Below are positions 25,153 to 32,961 of a DNA stretch of 48,942 bases, in pieces. Source of the DNA: a bacterium (GTDB taxonomy: Bacteria > UBP14 > UBA6098 > 4484-93); assembly GCA_021158465.1 (NCBI GenBank), contig JAGGUN010000036.1, positions 1 through 48,942 on the forward strand, given 5' to 3'. A model generated the notes under the pieces. It had not been told where the DNA came from, ran no database searches, and saw nothing but the letters and a program-made list of their open reading frames with translations. The first letter of the stretch is position 1, and every line of letters begins with the position of its first letter. The translations under genes were made by a program, and so were the position numbers.

Positions 25153-26634
25153 ATGGGTAGGATCGGTAGGCTACTTTCGGTCCTCGCTATCGTGTGGTGG
25201 GGGGCATCGCTTGCGATGCTCTATCGGGCGACTCATACCATCCAGGAAAGGGTTATTCGGGATGCTAATATCGTCTCCACAGGGGATATCGAGCGTGAGA
25301 ACTACATCGGTATCTACTATGGCGGTGAGAAGATAGGCTACTCATCCAAGGTGGTCCGTCGTGGTAAGACGGGGCTTCTGGTGAGCGAGGTATCCTATAT
25401 GAAGCTTCCGCTTGGCGGTATTAACCAGGAGGTGCTCTCAGAGATGCTCGCATCCGTTGGAAGCGATTTCTCCCTCCTCAACTTCGACTTTAGCCTCTCT
25501 TCCGGCGGATATGAGAGCAGAGGTAGCGGGTTCACCACTGACGAGAAGCTTATCCTCAAGCTAAATGTCTCAGGGCAACCGACAAGAAGAGAGTTCCCGA
25601 TAGGGGGAAGGATTTACCTACCCTCGCTTATACCAGAGATGTATGTATCATCCGGCATGCCGGAAAGGCTCGAAGTTCCCACGGTGAACCCACTGACGCT
25701 CTCTTATGGAAACTACCTTGTTAAAAGAATTGGCATAGAGGATGGAAAGAAGTTCAATATTAACGGGGATGTGTATCACCTGTTCGTATCGACAGGCGAG
25801 CTCTACACTGAGATGTGGGTAGACAGTAAGGGGAACCTCATTATGGAACGCTCACCTGGCGGATTCGTCTCATATATGGAACCAAAAGAGAAAGCACTAT
25901 CATTCCCATCCAATCCAGCAGTCAAAACAGACCTCCTGTCCACATTTTCCATCCCTGTGCAGACAGCACCGGACGATCCAAGGGATGTAAGCTATCTTCG
26001 CACCACAACGGTTGGACTCGACCCGGCGATATTCGAACTCACCGACTTCAATCAGAGGTATACAAAGAAGGGGGATTCGCTTGTAATCGAGGTATTCCGT
26101 GAACCTATACAGAATATTCCCCCGATTACTCCATCCGATACCGCCTCGACAGAGTTCATACAGGCATCCGACAGGCGAATAAAGAAGGCAGCAAAAAAGA
26201 TTATAGGGGACGAGACAGACACACTCAAGATGCTCCTTGCAATAAACAGTTGGCTTTATGAGAACATCAAGAAAAGGCATCGGGCAACGATTCCGAACGC
26301 CCTTGCTGTTCTGAGGCGTCGTGAGGGTGACTGTAACGAGCATTCGACCCTGTTCTGTGCGCTCGCCAGGTCACTCGGCATCCCAACGAGGATTATGGTA
26401 GGGGTTGTCCTCCTGGACGACGCCTTCTTCTACCACACCTGGGTGGCATCCTATGCAGAAGGAAACTGGCACTCATTCGACCCAACGCTTGGAGTTGCAC
26501 CAGCAGATGCAGCGAGAATCAAACTGCTCTCAGGTGAATTGGAGAGCCAGATACAACTGCTTCGGATAGAGAGACTCTACATAAGAATTGACGACTACGA
26601 GAAGGACAAAGATGCCTATACTCAAGTTCGATAA
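25153..26634 (+). CDS. Membrane-anchored transglutaminase-like protein
   Basis: 493 residues from ATG 25153 (a TTG at 25135 would add six residues lying in the promoter). The N-terminus has one transmembrane helix or uncleaved signal (about 7-25), so the protein is probably anchored with its body in the periplasm. The long middle (about 45-330) is beta-rich and unassigned, as in other long transglutaminase-core proteins ('YIGIYYGGEKIGYSS' near 52). The core is C-terminal with a full triad: Cys394 in REGDCNEHS, His428 in FYHTWV and Asp443 in FDPTLG. Known members act as proteases or amide-bond enzymes. It overlaps the ABC ATPase gene by 23 nt, so the two are cotranscribed. The substrate is unknown. 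Confidence 0.82.
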   Translation: MGRIGRLLSVLAIVWWGASLAMLYRATHTIQERVIRDANIVSTGDIERENYIGIYYGGEKIGYSSKVVRRGKTGLLVSEVSYMKLPLGGINQEVLSEMLASVGSDFSLLNFDFSLSSGGYESRGSGFTTDEKLILKLNVSGQPTRREFPIGGRIYLPSLIPEMYVSSGMPERLEVPTVNPLTLSYGNYLVKRIGIEDGKKFNINGDVYHLFVSTGELYTEMWVDSKGNLIMERSPGGFVSYMEPKEKALSFPSNPAVKTDLLSTFSIPVQTAPDDPRDVSYLRTTTVGLDPAIFELTDFNQRYTKKGDSLVIEVFREPIQNIPPITPSDTASTEFIQASDRRIKKAAKKIIGDETDTLKMLLAINSWLYENIKKRHRATIPNALAVLRRREGDCNEHSTLFCALARSLGIPTRIMVGVVLLDDAFFYHTWVASYAEGNWHSFDPTLGVAPADAARIKLLSGELESQIQLLRIERLYIRIDDYEKDKDAYTQVR

Positions 26635-27367
26635 TGTTTCCAAGTTCTTTGGAACAACCGTTGCGGTATATCAGCTGAACCTCGAGATAGAAGAGGGGGA
26701 GTTCTTCGGTTTTCTGGGACCAAACGGCGCAGGCAAGACCACAACAATCAAGATGGCAACAGGGCTCCTTCATCCAACCGAAGGAAGGATAACAATAGGT
26801 GGTTTCGACATTCAGAAGTATCCTGAAGCGGCAAAAAGGTTGATAGGATACATCCCGGACTCGCCATTTATCTATGAGAAGTTAACAGGGAGGGAATTCC
26901 TGTACTTTGTTGGTGGTCTCTACGGGATGAGCGAAAGGAGCATCCGTAACCGAGTAGAATGGCTCTTCGATCTGTTCAAGATAGGCGACTGGGGTGATGA
27001 GCTTGCTGGGAGCTATTCCCACGGGATGAAACAGAAGATAGTCTTTTCGTCGGCACTTTTGCACAACCCGAAGCTCATCATAATCGACGAGCCGTTAGTG
27101 GGGCTCGACCCACAGAGCCAGAAGCTCGTTAAGGATGTCCTCTCACAGCTCGTGTCAATGAACCACACCGTCTTTATGTCCACCCACACCCTACCGGTGG
27201 CAGAGGAGCTATGCACAAGAATAGGGATAATCCATGAGGGGAAGCTGCTCCAAACCGGTACACTCGACGAACTGAAGGAACAGGCACACACAAAGGGGAC
27301 ATCGCTCGAGTCGCTTTTCCTCGACTTAACTGGGGGAAGACTCGAGGTCTGGTTCCCGCAGGAATGA
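26612..27367 (+). CDS. ABC transporter ATP-binding protein (exporter type)
   Basis: 251 residues from ATG 26612, which has GAAGGA about 5 nt upstream inside the transglutaminase gene. All nucleotide-binding motifs are present: Walker A GPNGAGKT (36-43), signature YSHGMKQK (135-142; S-H-G instead of S-G-G), Walker B LIIIDEP (155-161), D-loop GLDP and switch His in MSTHTLP. The sequence is of the ABC-2/drug-exporter type (CcmA-like). It pairs with the permease that starts 10 nt after its stop. Substrate unknown; with a transglutaminase upstream, export linked to envelope processing is a guess. Confidence 0.92.
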   Translation: MPILKFDNVSKFFGTTVAVYQLNLEIEEGEFFGFLGPNGAGKTTTIKMATGLLHPTEGRITIGGFDIQKYPEAAKRLIGYIPDSPFIYEKLTGREFLYFVGGLYGMSERSIRNRVEWLFDLFKIGDWGDELAGSYSHGMKQKIVFSSALLHNPKLIIIDEPLVGLDPQSQKLVKDVLSQLVSMNHTVFMSTHTLPVAEELCTRIGIIHEGKLLQTGTLDELKEQAHTKGTSLESLFLDLTGGRLEVWFPQE

Positions 27368-27377
27368 GGATGAGAGT

Positions 27378-29072
27378 ATGTACTCGTTCCTATTTAAGAA
27401 AAAGATAAAACTGCTTCTCAGGGCTCTCTTCAGGGCGCAGGAAAAGAGCACAGCCAAATTCATCGCTGGAGTTGTTGTTCTCTCTATATTCTTCCTGGGG
27501 GCATACTATCTCTTCTTTCGGACATTCAACTATCTGGTTACTGTTCAGGACATAGGGGTAATGCTCATCGACAAGGTAATATCCATAGGGTTTCTTGCTC
27601 TGGGGATACTCCTTATTGTCAGCAACATTATAACCTCCATATCCACACTCTATCGCTCGGATGAGACCTCATTTCTCTTCTCTTCACCACTTTCCTATAA
27701 CGAGGTTTTCTTTGCTCGCTTTATAGATAACCTTTTTTTCAGCTCCTGGGCAACGCTCGTTATCGGTATCCCCCTCTTCCTTGCCTATGCTAAGGTGCAT
27801 TCCTTCCCGATGCATTTCTATGTTATTGCAGCTCCCATCATCTTCATCCCGTTCGTTCTTATACCTGCATATATCGGGGTGGCACTGAGTATGCTCTTCT
27901 TCCTGGCCACAAAGAGGTTCGGGGTAAAGAAGGTTTTAATCTTCCTCGGTGCAGTCGCCGCCCTTGCCGTTTTCTTCATACTTCGCTACGGTTCAGCAGC
28001 AAGCCTCCTACTGAATATTGAGGGTGATATCGTTTCGTTGAACTATTTTCTAAAGAACCTCGGGACAACCACACATCCGTTCTTGCCGAACAACTGGATA
28101 GTCGAGGTTCTCCGTGGCTTTCGGTATGGAAATACAGATAGTATCCTCTTGCATTCCTCGCTTCTTCTGAGCAGTTCTGCCGCATTGTGGGTCCTGCTAT
28201 CCGGCTTTGTCAGCCATCTGTATTACCCTTCCTATCTTGCCGCCTTAGAGGTAATGGGGAAGCAACGCCGCAAAAGGTCGACCTCAATGAAGGAGAAAGG
28301 GGTTCTCTGGAACCTTTTATCGGTATTCCCGAGTGATATGCGCGTTTTCATCATCAAGGACCTGAAGCTCTTTGTCCGGGACACAAAGCAGTGGTCACAG
28401 TTCACCATACTTATTGTTCTGCTCCTGCTTTACCTCATAAATCTGCGCAGTGTTCCGTTGAATGTCACCGGCAAGTTCTGGCAAACGCTTATCACATTCG
28501 GTAACTTCGCATTCACAGGGTATATCCTTGCAACACTATCTGTGCGGTTCGTCTATCCGTCAATAAGTATGGAGGGAAAAAGCTTCTGGGCGATAATATC
28601 GACACCGTTCCCAGCGAGAAGGCTTTTCTGGGCAAAGTTCTGGCAGGCGTTTATTGTATTCTTCATCATAGCGGAGATTGTTGTCGTTATCTCAAGCGGG
28701 ATGCTCGCACAGACAGGGACAATGATTTTCCTAACAAGTATTGGCACGCTTCTTATGAGCATCTCCCTCGTTTCGCTCTCGATCGGTCTGGGGATACTGT
28801 TTCCATCGTTCGAGGAGCCGAACCCAGCAAAGATTGCATCCTCATCCGGCGGAATGATAACCGCTCTCGTCTCACTCGTATATGTCGGACTTATGGTCAT
28901 CGTTATGGCTGTTCCAACCCACAGAATGATGCTCTATTTCGCATCCAGAGGAAATTTCCCATCAAAAACCATCATCTTCTCGGTAATATTCATTGTCCTT
29001 TTGAACATAGTCGCAACCGTAGTCCCGATTAAACTTGGGCTAAAGGTTATAAAGGAGCGAGATTTCCGATGA
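27378..29072 (+). CDS. ABC exporter permease, ABC-2-like
   Basis: 564 residues with about ten to twelve hydrophobic segments, in two clusters separated by a hydrophilic stretch at about 295-330 (KQRRKRSTSMKEKG). First cluster about 28-285, second about 340-560. Helix-rich loops such as 'YRSDETSFLFSSPLSYNEVF' (~95) and 'WAIISTPFPARRLFWAKF' (~405) occur once per half and match each other in position, so the protein looks like a duplicated ABC-2 membrane domain ('putative ABC exporter' type). GAGGATGAG lies before the ATG. It forms a complete transporter with the preceding ATPase, presumably two of each. No substrate clue. Confidence 0.8.
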   Translation: MYSFLFKKKIKLLLRALFRAQEKSTAKFIAGVVVLSIFFLGAYYLFFRTFNYLVTVQDIGVMLIDKVISIGFLALGILLIVSNIITSISTLYRSDETSFLFSSPLSYNEVFFARFIDNLFFSSWATLVIGIPLFLAYAKVHSFPMHFYVIAAPIIFIPFVLIPAYIGVALSMLFFLATKRFGVKKVLIFLGAVAALAVFFILRYGSAASLLLNIEGDIVSLNYFLKNLGTTTHPFLPNNWIVEVLRGFRYGNTDSILLHSSLLLSSSAALWVLLSGFVSHLYYPSYLAALEVMGKQRRKRSTSMKEKGVLWNLLSVFPSDMRVFIIKDLKLFVRDTKQWSQFTILIVLLLLYLINLRSVPLNVTGKFWQTLITFGNFAFTGYILATLSVRFVYPSISMEGKSFWAIISTPFPARRLFWAKFWQAFIVFFIIAEIVVVISSGMLAQTGTMIFLTSIGTLLMSISLVSLSIGLGILFPSFEEPNPAKIASSSGGMITALVSLVYVGLMVIVMAVPTHRMMLYFASRGNFPSKTIIFSVIFIVLLNIVATVVPIKLGLKVIKERDFR

Positions 29073-29082
29073 GGAGGGGATT

Positions 29083-29478
29083 GTGCAGTCAATCGAGGTA
29101 AACACGCATTCGAGGAACGAGCTCATCGACATAACATCGGAGGTGAGAAAGGCTGTTCGTTCAACAGGTGTGACGGATGGGGTTTTGGTCCTCTATGTTC
29201 CCCACACAACAGCGGGGATCGTTATAGACGAGGTGTTCGACCCATCTGTGGCAGAGGATATATCGAGGACACTCTCGCGTCTTGTTCCAGCAGGAGCAGG
29301 GTATTCTCATCTCGAGGGAAACGCCGACTCGCATATAAAGTCAAGCATCGTTGGGGTATCACATACACTTATCATCGAGAACGGAGAGCTCGTCCTCGGC
29401 AGATGGCAGGGGATACTCTTCGCCGAGTTCGACGGTCCCAGAAGAAGAAAGGTCTATCTGAAGGTTATCAAGGGATGA
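29083..29478 (+). CDS. yjbQ: YjbQ/UPF0047 family protein
   Basis: 131 residues, the usual family size, GTG start at 29083 with GAGGAGGGG just upstream. Family motifs: YVPHTTAGIVIDE (about 38-50), YSHLEGNADSHIKSS (about 74-88) and LGRWQGILFAEFDGPRRR (about 107-124). Conserved His residues in the first two are thought to bind metal. Members are trimeric cytoplasmic proteins annotated as 'secondary thiamine-phosphate synthase enzyme'; the biochemical role is uncertain. It sits between the ABC permease (10-nt gap) and a TPR protein (ATGA overlap), with no thiamine genes nearby. Confidence 0.9.
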   Translation: MQSIEVNTHSRNELIDITSEVRKAVRSTGVTDGVLVLYVPHTTAGIVIDEVFDPSVAEDISRTLSRLVPAGAGYSHLEGNADSHIKSSIVGVSHTLIIENGELVLGRWQGILFAEFDGPRRRKVYLKVIKG

Positions 29479-30476
29479 GAAGATTCATACTCCTAACGGT
29501 CTTCCTTCTTACACTGGCGGCAAGAGCGGACGCTGTGCTTCAGATTTACAATCCGCTTTACCGCGAGAGGATAGAAGAGGGGCTTTCTCTCATCTATTCG
29601 GACAGGTTCGATGAGGCGAAGGACTATTTTGCGGAGGTCATCGAGGATGATGTCACCGACCCGACAGGATACTTCTTCTCTGCCCTCTCGGACTATCTAA
29701 GGATGTGTGACCTCGAGGAGCCAGCTCTCATCGATTCCGTTCGTGAGGGGTTTGAACGGGTAATCGACCTCGCCGAATTCTCAGCAGATAGAGGAGAAAT
29801 CGAGTGGGGGAATTATATAGTCGGGACGAGCCATTTCATTCTCTCGATGGCGGAGTCGCAATACGGCTCAAAATCGAAGAGCATCTCGGAGGGAAGAGCA
29901 GGGTTCCTTGCCTGCAAGACGGCACTCGACCTATCGCCGGAGAACAATGACCTGAAACTTGCCGTCGGGAGCTACTACTTCTGGTCGGGGAGGAAACTCT
30001 CCTGGCTGCCTATCGTCATCGACAAAAGCGAACTCGGGCTTTCATACCTTATCGATGTGGCGACGAAGAGCCGATACACAAGGCTTCTCGGATATCAGGT
30101 GCTCGTCTATGCCCTTCAGGAGTCGGGGGAGAAGGACAAGGCTCTATCTTATGCCAGAAGATTTTCCGAGGAGTTCCCGCGGTCTCGTGCCGCACTCTGG
30201 ACACTTGCCAAGGCTCTCCTCGATGCGGGAAAGACAGATGAGGCAATATCCATTTTCGATACACTCCTTGCCCACTACCGGAAATCCCCTGGAAACTGGT
30301 TCAATGTCACCCAGATAAGATACTTCCGACTGAAGATATTCCTCTTGAAAGGGGATAAGCCTTCTGCCTGTTATGAGGCAAAGAAGATTCTTTCTCTTCC
30401 GCTCTCCGATGCTGTGAGAGAGCGTCTTGAGAAGGAACTCAAAGAAGTAGAAGCTGTTATCAAGGAATGCAATTAA
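29475..30476 (+). CDS. Secreted tetratricopeptide-repeat protein
   Basis: 333 residues from ATG 29475, which overlaps the yjbQ stop (ATGA). A signal peptide (about 1-20, ends ARADA) follows at once; upstream codons in the frame are the out-of-frame 3' end of yjbQ. The mature part is helical, with TPR-like pairs at about 27-60 (EGLSLIYSDRFDEAKDYFAEV), 150-180 (ACKTALDLSPENNDLKLAVG), 210-240 and 245-290 (ALLDAGKTDEAISIFDTLL). Likely a periplasmic scaffold. As last gene of the transglutaminase/ABC operon it may assist that system. Its stop overlaps the stop of the convergent gene by 4 nt. Confidence 0.75.
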   Translation: MRRFILLTVFLLTLAARADAVLQIYNPLYRERIEEGLSLIYSDRFDEAKDYFAEVIEDDVTDPTGYFFSALSDYLRMCDLEEPALIDSVREGFERVIDLAEFSADRGEIEWGNYIVGTSHFILSMAESQYGSKSKSISEGRAGFLACKTALDLSPENNDLKLAVGSYYFWSGRKLSWLPIVIDKSELGLSYLIDVATKSRYTRLLGYQVLVYALQESGEKDKALSYARRFSEEFPRSRAALWTLAKALLDAGKTDEAISIFDTLLAHYRKSPGNWFNVTQIRYFRLKIFLLKGDKPSACYEAKKILSLPLSDAVRERLEKELKEVEAVIKECN

Positions 30477-32716
30477 GGTACCGTTCGGCAGCCGCTCTCG
30501 TTGAACAGGGAATCGAGTGTCACGACAACGCTGTCACCGTCTGCTCCGGGGAAACTCACAATTCCAAGCGTGTCCCCGACAAAATGCAGATATGGGCTCA
30601 CCGGGGCAATAGAAAAGCTCGAATCGGCTCCCGTTTCCCTGTTTATCACATGAACGGTGAAATAGACCCGCATAGTGTCAATATTTGCTCCCGTCGTGTC
30701 CCGAAAGAAAAACCTCACCTCCTGAGATACACAGGATGAGAACTCATTGGAGGATGTCGGGCAGTCGAGCCTCGTGATAAACTCCGTGCAGTATCTTATC
30801 TGAAATGTGCAGGTATCACGGGTTATGTTACAGAAGGAATCCCTTACCACCACGACAAGAGTACAGAGCCTGTTCTCATATGGGGCTGTCCAGTTAAAGA
30901 ATGTGTCGCCCACCTCGTAACCCTCCCCACAGATATAGAGAGAACAGGGAGCATCCCCGAGGAACATATCTGTTATCCCCCATTCGAGGTGCACCATCTC
31001 CCCACCCGATACCGTATCGGGGCAAAAGAAGGATATATCCGGTGCACGGGTGTCGACAGGGAAGCTGTCACTCGATGCGGAGTCCTCACCGACGGCTACT
31101 ACCTTCAGCATAAATGAAGCACTCTCAACACCTGGCAGGTCATCACTCACCAGCCAACCGAAGCAGTGAATTCCGGGAAGGATGTTTGCTCCTATGTGCC
31201 CTGCTGGAGCAATCAGCGTCGACGGAATAATACCCCAGCTCACGCCAGCATCATCGCTTGCCTCGATATAGACAATATCAGCCGTGTCGCCCGATAGAGC
31301 ATAGCATATTGTCACAATGTTCGAGTCGTTGCAGTCCGTCTCGACATCCACCCAGACGGAATCTATCACCACCGGCTGCCTGATGGTGAAGCTATAGCAG
31401 GAATCGGAGATGTTAGGTCCGCAGGTATCTGGGCAGATGTCCACCGAATGGATGCAGACATTTATCTCTCCTGTTCCCCAGCTTCCGCCGAATTCATCGG
31501 GGTCAACGGTTAGATAATCGGAGGCATACGAGCATCCAAGCGATTCCGGCGTGAAATACCTACCGTTTACCGTTACGGAAATCTCGAGCGAATCACAGAA
31601 ATCGTCATAGACCATCGCTACAATGGGAATGGTGCTATCATCGACAGCAGCCCCCGGCGCAGGAACAACTGCCTCGATATGCGGGGAGGAGTAATCCTCA
31701 TAGAAAAAGATGCATACCGACGAGTCGAGCGTGTGTCCCAGCCCACTCGATGCTGAATCGAGGCAAACGGTAACCGTCTCGACCTCATCCCAGGCAGGAG
31801 ACGGTGTAAATGTCAGGACAGAATCTATGTATGTCAACCTCGGGTCCGTAATATCGATTGTATCACCGTTGACAGAGACCCTGAAGGATAGGGTATCGAC
31901 ACCATATAGGTCCCGCCTCCCAAGCCAGTCAAACAGGTTTCTCGCAAACTGCAGATGGTCCGGGTCATCAATTCCCTCGAGTATAAGCGGGTAAGGGTAG
32001 GGACCGTTGATGAAGGCAAGCTCATCAAAGTAACAGGCGACCCTACCGCTGCCATAATTCCGCACCGCAAGCCCGCAATATGTTGTAAAAAGATATGAGT
32101 AATCCCCTATGCAGGAAGCAGGCGAGGAGGTCGAGATTTCTGTTACTCCGTTCCCTGTTATATCCGATACCCCAGCGGTCACAGGATGAGAAGAGAGGCT
32201 GAGGGTGAACGCAAAGTCGATAGCTCCTATCAGCGATATCCCGTATGCGCTTAATATCGCATTATACCTTGTCCTGTCTGTTCCATATTCCGTTATAACA
32301 AAAAGTCCACCACCATCCGAGACAAAACCCTCCAAAGCTGTCCGCTCAGCCGCTGTCAGGTCACGAGGAAGATTGAAGCCCAGAACAATTATGTCATATT
32401 CCCCACAGAGGGAATCGGTTATCGTGTCGCTCGATACGGTCGTATAATCGGATGAAAACCCACGCCCTGAAAGCGTATCCTTGAGCGTCGAATAACCGTA
32501 GACACCCGTCGAGAGTATCGGCACATCTATCCAGAGTATCTTCTGCGTGCTGTCGGAAAAATATACCTGGAAGCGAACAGGAAGCTCCGGACAGGCAGAG
32601 ACAACAGAATCGTCAGGCGAGAGCCTCTCTGCAACAAGCGCCCCGGAAGGTGCAGCATCAACACGGAAAGATGCCCCAAAAAGCATAAACCCAAGTAGAA
32701 CAATTCGCCATCTCAC
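30473..32716 (-). CDS. Secreted protein with double-Ig module carrying a DUF4350/GATase-like insert
   Basis: 747 residues, GTG start with GAGGGGG 6 nt upstream. Signal peptide about 1-21 (ends VDA). Residues about 28-480 match one double-Ig unit of the giant vWA protein ('VVSACPELPVRFQV', 'TFTPSPAWDEVETVTVCL', 'CPDTCGPNISDSCYSF'), but the first Ig half is split at about 55-271 by a Rossmann-like domain resembling DUF4350/glutamine-amidotransferase-like folds ('YDIIVLGFNLPRDLT', 'LEGFVSDGGGLFVITEYG'). No catalytic Cys is evident in the insert. The C-terminal third has further Ig-like, Cys-rich segments. It ends abruptly (NESGCRTVP) with no sorting tail. Probably periplasmic or secreted by another route. 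No clear promoter was seen upstream. Confidence 0.75.
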   Translation of the reverse strand: MRWRIVLLGFMLFGASFRVDAAPSGALVAERLSPDDSVVSACPELPVRFQVYFSDSTQKILWIDVPILSTGVYGYSTLKDTLSGRGFSSDYTTVSSDTITDSLCGEYDIIVLGFNLPRDLTAAERTALEGFVSDGGGLFVITEYGTDRTRYNAILSAYGISLIGAIDFAFTLSLSSHPVTAGVSDITGNGVTEISTSSPASCIGDYSYLFTTYCGLAVRNYGSGRVACYFDELAFINGPYPYPLILEGIDDPDHLQFARNLFDWLGRRDLYGVDTLSFRVSVNGDTIDITDPRLTYIDSVLTFTPSPAWDEVETVTVCLDSASSGLGHTLDSSVCIFFYEDYSSPHIEAVVPAPGAAVDDSTIPIVAMVYDDFCDSLEISVTVNGRYFTPESLGCSYASDYLTVDPDEFGGSWGTGEINVCIHSVDICPDTCGPNISDSCYSFTIRQPVVIDSVWVDVETDCNDSNIVTICYALSGDTADIVYIEASDDAGVSWGIIPSTLIAPAGHIGANILPGIHCFGWLVSDDLPGVESASFMLKVVAVGEDSASSDSFPVDTRAPDISFFCPDTVSGGEMVHLEWGITDMFLGDAPCSLYICGEGYEVGDTFFNWTAPYENRLCTLVVVVRDSFCNITRDTCTFQIRYCTEFITRLDCPTSSNEFSSCVSQEVRFFFRDTTGANIDTMRVYFTVHVINRETGADSSFSIAPVSPYLHFVGDTLGIVSFPGADGDSVVVTLDSLFNESGCRTVP

Positions 32717-32853
32717 AGAATTCCCCCTCAGATGAAAACCCCAACAAATAATAAGACTTTAACATTTGACAAATATTTTTATCAATATAGCAATGAAACA
32801 TCGTTATAGCAAGAAAGATATTCCTTCGAAAAAATAAAAAATGCAAAAATAGC

Positions 32854-32883
32854 TTGACAAAACATAAAAAATATGGTTATATA
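32854..32883 (+). promoter_or_regulatory. Candidate promoter of the 12-residue-repeat protein operon
   Basis: TTGACA (32854-32859), 18 nt, TATATA (32878-32883). It sits in a 245-bp very AT-rich divergent gap (32717-32961). The rest of the gap shows only short AT-rich inverted repeats (ATTTG-A-CAAAT at 32763-32773). The leader of about 70 nt ends in AAGGAG (32950-32955) before the ATG. Confidence 0.55.
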
Positions 32884-32961
32884 TTAGAAATTAAGTTAAG
32901 AATTTGAGGAAACCTGTCGATAAATAATATATTAAGATGAGATATTAGCAAGGAGTGGAAG

